Program-made: the position numbers and the translations under genes
Origin: Pseudanabaena sp. SR411
GTDB taxonomy: Bacteria > Cyanobacteriota > Cyanobacteriia > Pseudanabaenales > Pseudanabaenaceae
Assembly (NCBI RefSeq): GCF_002251945.1
Contig: NZ_NDHW01000058.1
Span: 1 to 48,993, forward strand
DNA length: 48,993 nucleotides
Reading direction: 5' to 3'
Notes under the pieces: generated by a model
The model's input: the letters and a program-made list of their open reading frames with translations, nothing else
What the model was told of the DNA's origin: nothing
Database searches by the model: none
Shown: one piece after another, positions 8,036-15,795 of the stretch
How positions within the stretch are numbered: the stretch's first letter is position 1
How the letters are laid out: each line of letters opens with the position of its first letter

Positions 8036-8374
8036 GATTTTTTTATTGATAGTTAAGTTTCAAATGGTTGATAAACTGCGCATGAGTTTGTCAATTATAT
8101 TTACTGAATTATTACTGCATTTTTGAGACTTCAGATTGTCATAAATTGCCTTTATAAATTTTATAGTCTGTCTGATGATTAAAATGGATTTCATTATTTT
8201 AAGTTGCTAACCTATTAAGAACCTTTTACTTTACATAACTAATTTAATTAGATATAGATGATAGTCATCTGTAAAAACAAATAGGTTGTATATCTTCTCA
8301 AAAAAGTTTGACTAGTAGTACAATTATCTTAGATACTAATGTATAAATATTAAACATTAAACTGTTAAGAACAA
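8036..8374. promoter_or_regulatory. Divergent intergenic region between response regulator and AbrB gene
   Basis: This AT-rich stretch of 339 bp separates two divergent genes and must hold both promoters. An inverted repeat AGATGA-TAG-TCATCT lies at 8256-8270, preceded by TAATTTAATTA (8240-8250). Either could be an operator. No gene or other clear element is visible. Confidence 0.4.
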
Positions 8375-8755
8375 ATGGCAAAAATCAAACAACCAGTACA
8401 ACTCTCTGGTGATGCATTGTTACAGAAAGTCAAAGAACTAGAGCATCTGTCGAAAGAAGAAAAAGCTAAGGCTTGTGGATATGCTACTGTTACCAAAAAC
8501 AATCAAGCTCGTGTTAACTTGATGAAGTTTTATAATGCCTTGATGGAAGCGGATGGGGTTGAACTTGAAGCAAAAGGTAGTGGTAAAGGTGGACGCAGTG
8601 CCAGTTATCGGGTTAGCGTACAGAAAAATGGCAACCTACTAATTGGCTCAGCTTATACACAATTGATGGGTTTACAGGCTGGGGATGAATTAGAAATTCG
8701 CCTCGGACGTAAGCATATTCATTTGCGTCAAGTTGGTGCAGACGACGACGAATAA
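8375..8755 (+). CDS. Cyanobacterial AbrB-like transcriptional regulator
   Basis: The 126-aa protein follows the cyAbrB pattern: LSGDALLQKVKELEHLSKEE, KACGYATVTKNNQARVNLMKF, a glycine/lysine-rich linker (KGSGKGGRSASYRV) and a C-terminal AbrB-type swapped-hairpin segment (LMGLQAGDELEIRLGRKHIHL). In cyanobacteria this family binds DNA broadly and controls nitrogen, carbon and redox genes; the DNA-binding domain is C-terminal, unlike Bacillus AbrB. Whether it is the cyAbrB1 or cyAbrB2 paralog I cannot say. It ends at a strong palindromic terminator shared with recF. Confidence 0.85.
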   Translation: MAKIKQPVQLSGDALLQKVKELEHLSKEEKAKACGYATVTKNNQARVNLMKFYNALMEADGVELEAKGSGKGGRSASYRVSVQKNGNLLIGSAYTQLMGLQAGDELEIRLGRKHIHLRQVGADDDE

Positions 8756-8800
8756 AAAACATAAAACAAGCTTGCTTAGCAAGCTTGTTTTATGTTTTTT
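8754..8800. terminator. Bidirectional terminator between convergent abrB-like gene and recF
   Basis: A 22-bp perfect stem (8754-8775 / 8779-8800) with loop TTA carries A6 on one side and T6 on the other, so it works as an intrinsic terminator in both directions. The recF stop codon (8799-8801) overlaps its edge. Confidence 0.9.
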
Positions 8801-9929
8801 AAGATAAAATTTTGCCACTTTCTACTTGAAAAATTCGGGCGGAATTTAGCCATTGAGCATCAAATGAGCCAAGATGCGTAGTCGTAATAATTGTCTGGAC
8901 ACGATCGCCAATCGCATTCAGCAGATGATCTTGCCTTTGGAGATCAAGTTCAGCAAGGACATCATCTAATAGCAATAATGGTGGTTCTCCAACTACTGAT
9001 TCTATCAATTCTAACTCAGCAAGTTTTAGTGCTAGTACTAAAGTGCGCTGTTGACCTTGAGAGCCATATTCTCTAGCAGGTGTCATATTAATTGTCAGAA
9101 AAACTTCATCACGGTGGGGACCAACTAAACTTGAGCCTTGATGTTGTTCAATGGTTGCCTTCTGCAAAATCGCCTCAAAAAAAGCTTGGTGAATATGTTC
9201 CACTGAATCCATTGGTGCAAAAGTAAATTTGGGAACATACGTAATCTCTAAATACTCACTACCACCGCTAATTGCTTGATGCCAAGCCCTTGCGATCGGC
9301 GTTAATCTCTCTAATAAACGCGATCGCCTCCGAATCAAACGTGTTCCCGCAGTTACTAATTGGGCATCCCACAACGCCATTTGTTGAGGTTCATAGGTGA
9401 TTTGTCCCTGCTTGATTGACTTTAATAATGCATTTCGTTGTCGCAAAACTTGATTATATTGTTGCAAAAGATTGATATAAATCGGCTCTAGTTGAATCAA
9501 AACCGTATCCAACCAATTGCGCCGACTTTCAGGACTCCCTCGCACCAAGTCCAAATCTAAACTCGAAAACATGACCGCATTCAAATTTCCCAAAAAATCT
9601 AGAGATCTGGCTTGATTGACTCCATTCACATTGAGAGTCCGCTTGCCACTAGCTCGCAGCCGCATCAATAATTCTATGGGGTAGCCATCAGGTATGCGCG
9701 ATCGCTGACAAGTTGCGGTGATTTCCCCCATCGCTTCGCCATTACGCACTAAGTCACGATCCTTACTAACTCGATGCGAGCGCAGGGTTGCTAATAGCAA
9801 GACCGCTTCGAGTAAGTTAGATTTTCCCTGAGCATTATTACCCACGATTACCGTCTTGGGTGCTGTGAAGTTAACTTCTTGATCGATGTAGTTACGAAAC
9901 TGCTTGATGTGTAGAGATTTAAGATACAT
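8799..9929 (-). CDS. recF: DNA replication and repair protein RecF
   Basis: The 376-aa protein matches RecF length and order: MYLKSLHIKQFRNY start, Walker A GNNAQGKSN (about 30-38), ATLRSHR, a central coiled-coil part, then signature GSQGQQRTLVLALKLAE, Walker B PLLLLDDVLAELD and the D-loop/His switch region TTTHLGSF. RecF is an SMC-like ATPase that loads RecA at gapped DNA with RecO and RecR. The gene stands alone, convergent with the AbrB gene. All nucleotide-binding motifs are intact. Confidence 0.95.
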   Translation of the reverse strand: MYLKSLHIKQFRNYIDQEVNFTAPKTVIVGNNAQGKSNLLEAVLLLATLRSHRVSKDRDLVRNGEAMGEITATCQRSRIPDGYPIELLMRLRASGKRTLNVNGVNQARSLDFLGNLNAVMFSSLDLDLVRGSPESRRNWLDTVLIQLEPIYINLLQQYNQVLRQRNALLKSIKQGQITYEPQQMALWDAQLVTAGTRLIRRRSRLLERLTPIARAWHQAISGGSEYLEITYVPKFTFAPMDSVEHIHQAFFEAILQKATIEQHQGSSLVGPHRDEVFLTINMTPAREYGSQGQQRTLVLALKLAELELIESVVGEPPLLLLDDVLAELDLQRQDHLLNAIGDRVQTIITTTHLGSFDAQWLNSARIFQVESGKILS

Positions 9930-9984
9930 TACAGGGTGTTTTTCTTAATTTTGCGAAATATCGCGATACTTCGCAGAACTGGGA

Positions 9985-10221
9985 TTAGAAGCGATCACAA
10001 AATTTGTAACAACTCTCTAAAGCTTGTTTAAAATCTGCAATAGGCAGTTCTAAGCTTAGTTCAGTTTCTGTGTACTCACTCCAAATATTTGCAGTTTTTA
10101 TGGTAAGTCTTAACCCATAAGCATTACCGATCCGTTCAGCCTGAAGGAGATCGCCGATCTCAATTTAAACACGCTCTTAGAAAAACGTTTCTGCTCCCAT
10201 CTCAATCTCTAAGTTAATCAT
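9985..10221 (-). pseudogene. Small gene broken by two in-frame stop codons
   Basis: From ATG 10221 the frame gives MINLEIEMGAETFF, TAA, ERV, TAA and then a long clean run in the same frame (IEIGDLLQAERIGNAYGLRL, later LPIADFKQALESCYKFCDRF) ending at TAA 9987-9985. The same frame continuing on both sides of the stops points to nonsense mutation rather than chance. The intact product would be about 78 aa. I do not recognise the family. Confidence 0.45.
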
Positions 10222-10239
10222 TTTAGATATTCGTGTTTA

Positions 10240-10349
10240 TATAGCTGTCGCCATTCTTGTTAGGACATAAAACCCAAATAGTGTAAGGCGGCGCTTCGCG
10301 CCGCTTCACACTATTTGGGTTTTGATTTGTCCTGATACAGGTGGCTATA
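10240..10349. repeat. MITE-like nested hairpin element, copy A
   Basis: This 110-bp unit is bounded by TATAGC and GCTATA. Inside are TAGGACA / TGTCCT, then AAACCCAAATAGTGT / ACACTATTTGGGTTT and a GCGGCGC-TTC-GCGCCGC tip. It differs from copy B (27141-27250) at only two positions, both in the stem, where they create one mismatch and one G-U pair. Confidence 0.85.
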
Positions 10350-10363
10350 TTATTGAAATTTCT

Positions 10364-10403
10364 TTTTTATCAATATCAGGTATAACTCTGATATTGATAA
10401 AAA
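10364..10403. terminator. Hairpin downstream of the LuxR-type gene
   Basis: TTTTTATCAATATCAG (10364-10379) pairs perfectly with 10388-10403 around an 8-nt loop. Read on the minus strand it follows the LuxR-type gene and ends in T-rich sequence, so it could terminate that gene. A second small stem, ATGAAAAG-CACCA-CTTTTCAT, lies at about 10420-10440 beside the stop codon. Confidence 0.65.
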
Positions 10404-10442
10404 CCTTTCTTTCCCAGAGATGAAAAGCACCACTTTTCATGA

Positions 10443-10931
10443 TTACTCATCTAAACTGATCAGCCCCACACGTAGAGCATAACGGATTAGTCCAGCCAGA
10501 TCGTGAATATTTAGCCGTTGCATTACCTGCCCTCGATGAGTTTCAACGGTTTTGACACTTATAAATAAGGATTTCGCAATTTCTTTGGTCGTTAATCCAT
10601 TTGCAACTAAGCGCAAGATTTCACATTGACGAGGGGTTAAAAGTTCATTATCAATAGAATTGGGGACTTCTTTTGTTTGTGGCTTTTTAGGTGGCTGTTT
10701 AGATGACGCTTGAACTTGTTGTTTTTCTGGTTGCGGGTTGATATTGAGGCGATAATTTAGCCTGACAGCAATATCTTCCAACAGCTTAGCTGCGTCACGA
10801 CTAGTCCCAAGCTCATAAGCCAACTCATTTAAGGGTTTGCCTTGGTTAACTACCTGTAAAATTCGATGTTGACGACCTGTTAGTCTTAATTTCTCAGAAA
10901 TCTTTCCTTCAGAAGCTTGTTGCTCAGACAT
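10443..10931 (-). CDS. LuxR-type regulator with two helix-turn-helix segments and no receiver
   Basis: The 162-aa protein ends with a full GerE/LuxR DNA-binding domain (LLTPRQCEILRLVANGLTTK, then SVKTVETHRGQVMQRLNI). Its first 60 residues look like a degenerate second copy (LRLTGRQHRILQVVNQGKP, then LAYELGTSRDAAKLLED), joined by a Q/K/P-rich linker (about 65-95). There is no receiver or ligand domain. It is probably a transcription regulator; signal and targets are unknown. It is monocistronic, with an AT-rich leader upstream. Confidence 0.75.
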   Translation of the reverse strand: MSEQQASEGKISEKLRLTGRQHRILQVVNQGKPLNELAYELGTSRDAAKLLEDIAVRLNYRLNINPQPEKQQVQASSKQPPKKPQTKEVPNSIDNELLTPRQCEILRLVANGLTTKEIAKSLFISVKTVETHRGQVMQRLNIHDLAGLIRYALRVGLISLDE

Positions 10932-11078
10932 AGATTGATTTATTATCCTTTAGAAACAGTTTTGACATAAGTCATAAAAATATTAGATTCATGTAAATAT
11001 AATGCAAATGTATTATAGATGAAACAAGAATCTCTAGCTGCGATCGCTTCTGTTAATTGTGGAACTTCAGACTGTTTA

Positions 11079-11182
11079 TATAGCTATATGCAAATCAAAA
11101 CCCCAGAAGTGAGTGGCGGCGCGAAGCGCCGCCACTCACTTCTGGGGTTTTATGTTCTAGGCAAAACTTGCATTGCTATAGC
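11079..11182. repeat. MITE-like nested hairpin element, copy D
   Basis: TATAGCTATA opens the unit and GCTATAGC closes it. The inner stem is 26 bp and perfect (11097-11122 / 11126-11151) with loop GAA and tip GGCGGCGC-GAA-GCGCCGCC. The closing repeat overlaps the 3' end of the cryptochrome gene and contains its TAG stop codon. Confidence 0.8.
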
Positions 11183-12657
11183 TGACAGGATGCATTCTTA
11201 TAAACTTCTTCATTTGCCTTTGCGGAAGCAAACAAATCGACCACAGGATGGGGATAGTCTACACCTAAACAAACGTTAAAACGTTTCTGCTCAATCGGTA
11301 AAAGCTTCCAAGGTTGATGCACTTTACTGGCAGGAAGATCTGCAAGCTCTGGTAGCCAATGCTTAACATATTCTCCTTGCGAATCATAATCTTGCGATTG
11401 CTTATTGATATTAAAGAATCGGAACCCTCTAGTATCATTCCCAATTCCTGCGGTATAGTTCCAATTTCCCCAGTTACTGCAAGGATCGTAATCGATCAGC
11501 CGAGATTCAAACCATTCCGCGCCCATTCGCCAATCGATACCAAGGTTTTTGGTGAGAAAACTTGCGACATTTTGTCGTCCCCGATTGGACATGAAGCCTG
11601 TAGCTGCAAGTTCGCGCATATTCGCATCCACTAAAGGGAAGCCTGTATTTCCTGTTTGCCAGAGTTCAAATCTCTTCCAGTCTTGCTTCCAAGGTATATC
11701 CATACCGCGCAAACCTCTGCGATGGAATAACTTGTTACCATGTTTTGCGGCAACGAAGCGGAAATAATCGCGCCATAATAACTCAAAGATTAACCAATAA
11801 GTCGAGTCATTGGCAAGGCGATCGCTTTCATATTTTTTAACCTGTTCGTAGATATATCGCGGACTGAGACAGCCCAAGGCAAGCCAAGGTGAGAATTTGG
11901 AAGAGTCATCAGCATGGAGCATTCCATTTCGAGTTTGCTTATAAACTTGTAGGCGATCGCTAGTCCAAAAATAATGCTTGAGACGCTTTAGGGATTCAGT
12001 TTCACCGCCTTTAATTTCCAACACAGGGCGATCGCATGGTATCGGTTCTTTCAGTCCTAGGTTTTCTAAAGTAGGAATTTCGCCAATATCAACACTTTCG
12101 GGTAATGCAGGAAGGCGATCAGGTGCGGGAAAAGCTTCCCGAATTGTGAGCTTAGCTTCCACCTGTTTGCGGAAGTTGGTAAAGAGTTCAGGAAGATTAG
12201 CAATTTCAAAGGGTAAATCATGTTGATGCAATAACGTGCTTCCCCAGAAGCTTTTAAAGTTAACGTTCTGGTTTTTGAGAATAGAACGTAATTTATTTTC
12301 TAGTGCTTTCTCTTCAGTGGTGACTTCTGCATGATAGTAGATTGAGTTAATGCCCAATTGCTGCGCTAGTTCAGGCAAAATTTGATCGGGATTACCGATG
12401 CGGACAATAAGATTAGAATTAAGCGATCGCAAATTTTCCCGTAAATTTGTAACACTCTCAATCAGAAATTTGGCGCGAAATGATCCTGTTTTCTCAAATC
12501 CAAAGGGAGTTTTATCAAAGTGAGCATCATCAAAGCAATAGACAGGAAATATCTGTGCGCCTGTCATTTGGACTTCTTGAGACGCTCGATATAAGGTTTC
12601 GCAATCATGCGATCGCAAGTCATTGCGGAACCAAACTAAAATATTTTGCTTGTTCAT
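11176..12657 (-). CDS. cry: DASH-type cryptochrome/photolyase
   Basis: The 493-aa flavoprotein opens LVWFRNDLRSHDCETLYRAS, the photolyase-family start, and has a DASH-like N-domain (FPVYCFDDAHF). The FAD-binding part shows DDSSKFSPWLALGCLSPRYI, LLWRDYFRF, ATGFMSNRGRQNVASFL and NWGNWNYTAGIGND. DASH proteins bind FAD and an antenna pterin and repair cyclobutane dimers, mainly in single-stranded DNA, or act in light signalling. Length and motifs are complete. The last residues (CQL and TAG) lie in the end repeat of a hairpin element, so the original C-terminus may have been altered. Confidence 0.9.
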   Translation of the reverse strand: MNKQNILVWFRNDLRSHDCETLYRASQEVQMTGAQIFPVYCFDDAHFDKTPFGFEKTGSFRAKFLIESVTNLRENLRSLNSNLIVRIGNPDQILPELAQQLGINSIYYHAEVTTEEKALENKLRSILKNQNVNFKSFWGSTLLHQHDLPFEIANLPELFTNFRKQVEAKLTIREAFPAPDRLPALPESVDIGEIPTLENLGLKEPIPCDRPVLEIKGGETESLKRLKHYFWTSDRLQVYKQTRNGMLHADDSSKFSPWLALGCLSPRYIYEQVKKYESDRLANDSTYWLIFELLWRDYFRFVAAKHGNKLFHRRGLRGMDIPWKQDWKRFELWQTGNTGFPLVDANMRELAATGFMSNRGRQNVASFLTKNLGIDWRMGAEWFESRLIDYDPCSNWGNWNYTAGIGNDTRGFRFFNINKQSQDYDSQGEYVKHWLPELADLPASKVHQPWKLLPIEQKRFNVCLGVDYPHPVVDLFASAKANEEVYKNASCQL

Positions 12658-12703
12658 TTCAAAACTCTATTTGATTTGTGGTTGAAGACAAGCTTAAGTT
12701 AGT

Positions 12704-12740
12704 AAAGAGTAATGGCAGCGCTTCGCGCCGATATTACTCT
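12704..12740. repeat. Imperfect GCGC-TTC-GCGC hairpin
   Basis: AAAGAGTAAT and ATTACTCTTT form the outer arms around a GCGC-TTC-GCGC tip, with two or three mismatches between. It has the same general design as the other intergenic hairpins, placed between the cryptochrome start and IS1 debris. Confidence 0.6.
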
Positions 12741-12754
12741 TTTGAGTTTTATGT

Positions 12755-12985
12755 CTACCTCGGAAGCACCGTCGCTGTAATCCGAGGTTTGCCACGTTTC
12801 GCATAATGTAGTTTTTCCAGTGATTACAGTACATTCTTAAACAAATTTGCCTTGTATCCTCGTTCACAGTAGAATTCAACAAATTGACGCTTGCACGGCT
12901 TACATTGGTAGCATTGTTTCCCCTATCGATGTCCATTTTTTACTACATTTTCTCCGTTGCAGTTTGGGCATTGTATTTTCTTAGG
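12755..12985 (-). pseudogene. IS1-family InsA remnant
   Basis: On the minus strand the frame reads CPNCNGENVVKNGHR, stop, GKQCYQCKPCKRQFVEFYCERGY, and after a frame change RQICLRMYCN. This is the zinc-finger start and following helix of IS1-type InsA. There is no start codon (ATA where ATG is expected), at least one nonsense and one frameshift, and no InsB. It is dead transposon debris. Confidence 0.7.
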
Positions 12986-13019
12986 GTTGAACTACTCCAA
13001 CCCTAAGAAAATGCAATGT
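12966..13019. repeat. Long inverted repeat at the edge of the IS1 remnant
   Basis: 12966-12989 and 12998-13019 pair over about 22 bp with one mismatch around an 8-nt loop (GGGTTG-AACTACTC-CAACCC at the tip). It may be an IS end that has become palindromic or a separate hairpin element. Confidence 0.7.
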
Positions 13020-13115
13020 CTATTCTTGGTTGTCATTATGAATATGTGCAACGCCAAATAAAATATTGCTAATCGATTCGCTGAAGCAAGCGCAATGCGC
13101 CCGCTTACTTAAATT

Positions 13116-13445
13116 CTAGGAACTATGTCCAAACCGAATTGCGTAAACATCTTGCTCTTTGTCGGTGTAGATTTCAACATCGGACTTGGGGTGCGATACA
13201 CATAGCAGGATGTAGCCCTTAGCGTCTAGCTCGTCTCCCATTCCACCAATACCCATGCCTTGGCTTTGATCGACTTCACCTTTGACAATTTGGGAGGCAC
13301 AAGTCGTACATACACCTGCATAACAAGAGCATGGCAAATCTAGTCCTTGCTCGATCGCTGCATCGAGAATCGATTGATTTTCGGGGACAGATACAGTAAA
13401 GGTTTGTCCTTGATGGTGAAGTGTGGCTGTAAAAGTCTGAGTCAT
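13116..13445 (-). CDS. Plant-type [2Fe-2S] ferredoxin
   Basis: The 109-aa protein carries the ferredoxin cluster motif C-x4-C-x2-C in PCSCYAGVCTTC (about 39-50) and the fourth cysteine in YILLCVSHP (about 82). The fold order (N-terminal ubiquitin-like strands, cluster loop, terminal strand) is complete. It has about ten extra C-terminal residues (YAIRFGHSS) compared with photosynthetic PetF, and lacks PetF's usual acidic richness, so it is probably a specialised ferredoxin rather than the main photosystem I acceptor. Redox partner is unknown; no operon partners. Confidence 0.9.
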   Translation of the reverse strand: MTQTFTATLHHQGQTFTVSVPENQSILDAAIEQGLDLPCSCYAGVCTTCASQIVKGEVDQSQGMGIGGMGDELDAKGYILLCVSHPKSDVEIYTDKEQDVYAIRFGHSS

Positions 13446-13580
13446 TTTTCTAAAAATTTAGTTAGTTGTTTAGTGATGCGTAAGGTGCTGCGCTTCGTGC
13501 TACACCCTACCTAGTTATACCAATCCACAAAAGCGTGGTCACACTTTTGCGAATTAAAAACTAAACCCAGTAAGGGTTTT

Positions 13581-13615
13581 CAAAACACAAAATGGCGTAG
13601 CCATTTTGTGTTTTG
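13581..13615. repeat. Perfect 16-bp hairpin with GTA loop
   Basis: CAAAACACAAAATGGC (13581-13596) pairs exactly with 13600-13615. The tip ATGGC-GTA-GCCAT is the same as at 2318-2352. It lies between the divergent ferredoxin and nusB genes, so it is not a terminator for either and may lie in the nusB leader. Confidence 0.8.
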
Positions 13616-13677
13616 GGATTAAAGATCGTGCAAAGAGAATGATACGATGTTCAATTGGCTTAATTTTATCTCCTCCT

Positions 13678-14316
13678 ATGCAACCCCGCCACATCGCCCG
13701 CGAACTCGCACTGTTTAGTATCAATCAATTACCTAGCCAACCCCAAAAGCTAGAAACAAAAACCTTAGATGACATTGTGACGGCAGTTGTGCGATCGCTG
13801 CACGATGAAACCAAAGAATTACTACAAACCGCCAGCGCTGAGTTACAACGTGGTCAAGAGCGTGTATCTGCTAGCGAAACCCGTACAGGTGACATTCGCC
13901 AAGATATCCAAGCCGTTGAAGGCATGGTGCGCGAAGCGATCGAGCTAACTAAAAACGCAATTAATAATATTGGTGCAGCTTTAGAATTTCCTGTAACCCT
14001 AGTATTGGCTCAACGGGCTGAAGTGCGTAACTATACGATTGATATTCTCAAGACCGTAAATAGTAAGCGATCGCAGATTGATGAAACGATTAGCAGCGCT
14101 TTAGTGAATTGGCAAATTGATCGCTTAGCTCAAGTGGACAAAGACATTTTGCGGATCGCTACTGCGGAGATGATATTTATGAGTGTGGCAAGTAAAGTGG
14201 CGATCGACGAGGCTGTGGAGCTTGCCAAACGCTACAGCAGTGAAGATGGTTATCGATTTATCAATGGGGTATTGCGCCGCATTGACGATCAGATTAAACA
14301 ATCTCGCAAATCTTAA
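13678..14316 (+). CDS. nusB: Transcription antitermination factor NusB
   Basis: I choose ATG 13678 because MQPRHIARELALFSINQLPS is the standard cyanobacterial NusB opening; the longer frame from 13606 overlaps the hairpin. A TCTCCTCCT stretch just upstream does not look like a ribosome site, so start context is weak. The 212-aa protein has a cyanobacterial insertion (about 30-100) and then the NusB core: LAQRAEVRNYTIDILKTV, LVNWQIDRLAQVDKDILRIA, ASKVAIDEAVELAKRYSSED and FINGVLRRI. NusB with NusE binds boxA in rRNA operons and prevents early termination. Confidence 0.92.
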   Translation: MQPRHIARELALFSINQLPSQPQKLETKTLDDIVTAVVRSLHDETKELLQTASAELQRGQERVSASETRTGDIRQDIQAVEGMVREAIELTKNAINNIGAALEFPVTLVLAQRAEVRNYTIDILKTVNSKRSQIDETISSALVNWQIDRLAQVDKDILRIATAEMIFMSVASKVAIDEAVELAKRYSSEDGYRFINGVLRRIDDQIKQSRKS

Positions 14317-14352
14317 ATATCAAGCAGAGGTTACTTTGCACACCCTTGATAT

Positions 14353-14907
14353 TTATAGAAAAACATCATCTAAAGATGTGCGTACAAAAAACATACAGCC
14401 TGCGATCGCATAGGGTGAATGCGTAGAACCTGCCGCCGAATAAATATGATCACCTGCTTTGTAGGTGATGCCGCGATCGATTAACTCACCTTCGATCATA
14501 AAAATTTCTTCCCCAACAGCATGATGATGTAGTGGATAGGAAACATCTACTTCTGCACGAATTAAAGCAGATATTTCTCTTTGATCACGATCAATATTTA
14601 ATACAGCCATCACTAAACCTTGGACAGGATGCTTCCGCCATTTGAGTTCTGTTGAGCGCTTTGTCATAATATCCAAAACTTCAGCTTCTATCTGAATACG
14701 CTTGAATAGCCTCTGTTTGAGATTGGCAGGCACTGTCAGAGATGGCTGAGAATAAGCAAGAGTTGCTGCAACGTCCTGTAGCGATCTCAATTCTTGCTCT
14801 ATTACAGGTGATGTGGCGGCGAGTTCCTCTATAAATTGCATTTCTTGAGGGGCGATCGCTGTAAGTGCAGTTAGTGCTAATAGATCATTGATGTCTTTTT
14901 GGTTCAT
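14353..14907 (-). CDS. Cupin-domain (ChrR-like) anti-sigma factor
   Basis: The 184-aa protein has an N-terminal helical part (about 1-75: LLALTALTAIAPQEMQFIEE) typical of anti-sigma regions, and a C-terminal cupin (about 95-180) with HHHAVGEEIFMIEGEL and GSTHSP, giving the metal-binding His/His/Glu/His set. This matches the ChrR type that holds an ECF sigma factor and releases it on oxidative stress. Unlike Rhodobacter ChrR, the N-terminal H-x3-C-x2-C zinc motif is absent. It lies 109 bp after the ECF sigma gene on the same strand, as expected for a sigma/anti-sigma pair. Confidence 0.8.
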   Translation of the reverse strand: MNQKDINDLLALTALTAIAPQEMQFIEELAATSPVIEQELRSLQDVAATLAYSQPSLTVPANLKQRLFKRIQIEAEVLDIMTKRSTELKWRKHPVQGLVMAVLNIDRDQREISALIRAEVDVSYPLHHHAVGEEIFMIEGELIDRGITYKAGDHIYSAAGSTHSPYAIAGCMFFVRTSLDDVFL

Positions 14908-15016
14908 GCAGTTTAGTTCCCCATTTTCAAGCTTTTAGTTTTTGAATTTTCTTAATTTGCTGTTTAGCTTTATATTGCTTTGCATTATGGCTGTTCTCGA
15001 TTTTGGGTAGCGTTCC

Positions 15017-15619
15017 CTAAAAACTAAACCATTCATCACCAATCATTTCTCGTAACTTTTTTAGCCCTAGACGAATGCGAGTTTTTACAGTACCAAGGGA
15101 AATACCTGTCTTTGCTGCAATTTCACTATGACTAAGCCCTGAGAAATAGGCAAGTTCTAATGCCAGACGTTGTTCGGTAGGAAGATTGTCTAGGCAAGAT
15201 TTAATATAGATACTTCTCTCTTGGATAATCGCATCATGCTCAGGACTATCAGTAGGCAAAGACCTCATCAATGCTTCTTCAGAAGCGTTGACAGCCTTAT
15301 CAAATCTTGCATGATTGCGTAAACGATCTAACGCTCGGCTACGAGTCAACATAAATAACCATGTATCTACTCTCGCCTTTTGGGAATTGTAGTTTTTGGC
15401 AATTTTCCATACTTGAGTAAATACGTCTAAAACGATCTCTTCGGATTCCTCTGGAGATTTGAGAATGCGATAGGCAATCGTATAAATGACCCTAGAATAG
15501 CGATCGTAAAGCAGTGATAGTGATGATTGATCGCCTTCAGCGATTTGATGAATAAGCTCAACTTCATCGAGTCTACTTGCATAATCAATTTTCAAAAATT
15601 GGCGATCGCATGAATCCAA
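15017..15619 (-). CDS. ECF-family RNA polymerase sigma factor
   Basis: The 200-aa product has sigma region 2 (LYDRYSRVIYTIAYRIL, then ESEEIVLDVFTQVWK, and WLFMLTRSRALDRLRNHAR) and region 4 (LPTEQRLALELAYFSGLSHS and GISLGTVKTRIRLGLKKLRE), without regions 1 or 3: an extracytoplasmic-function sigma factor. The partner is the downstream cupin anti-sigma. By analogy with RpoE-ChrR it may respond to singlet oxygen or peroxides; that is inference. In cyanobacteria such genes are group 3 sigmas (SigG/H/I types); I do not assign a letter. Confidence 0.9.
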   Translation of the reverse strand: MDSCDRQFLKIDYASRLDEVELIHQIAEGDQSSLSLLYDRYSRVIYTIAYRILKSPEESEEIVLDVFTQVWKIAKNYNSQKARVDTWLFMLTRSRALDRLRNHARFDKAVNASEEALMRSLPTDSPEHDAIIQERSIYIKSCLDNLPTEQRLALELAYFSGLSHSEIAAKTGISLGTVKTRIRLGLKKLREMIGDEWFSF

Positions 15620-15752
15620 TGCAAAATCCTCTCCGTGTTTTTAGCCTAATCAGCGAACAATCAAATTTCTAGCTTTACTTCAATGTAGTCTTTAGGTTCA
15701 GCGTCGTGCCGACAGTTACTGAGAAGTTATAGCAGTGCTTGGATTAAGGGCT

Positions 15753-15795
15753 AAAAAACAAAAAAAACTTGCTTTGCAAGTTTTTTTTGTTTTTT
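15753..15795 (-). terminator. Terminator at the end of the gas vesicle operon
   Basis: A 20-bp perfect stem (15753-15772 / 15776-15795) with loop TTT, tip ACTTGC-TTT-GCAAGT and A/T-rich outer arms ends the gvp operon; the gvpJ stop codon overlaps its edge. Its symmetry allows action in both directions. Confidence 0.9.

Noticed and set aside
11019-11279. 86-codon plus-strand ORF next to the cryptochrome gene
   Set aside because: It runs through hairpin copy D and the antisense of the cryptochrome 3' end; composition follows the palindrome.
12694-12936. 80-codon minus-strand ORF as an independent gene
   Set aside because: Its middle is one frame of decayed IS1 InsA and its end is hairpin sequence, so it is debris.
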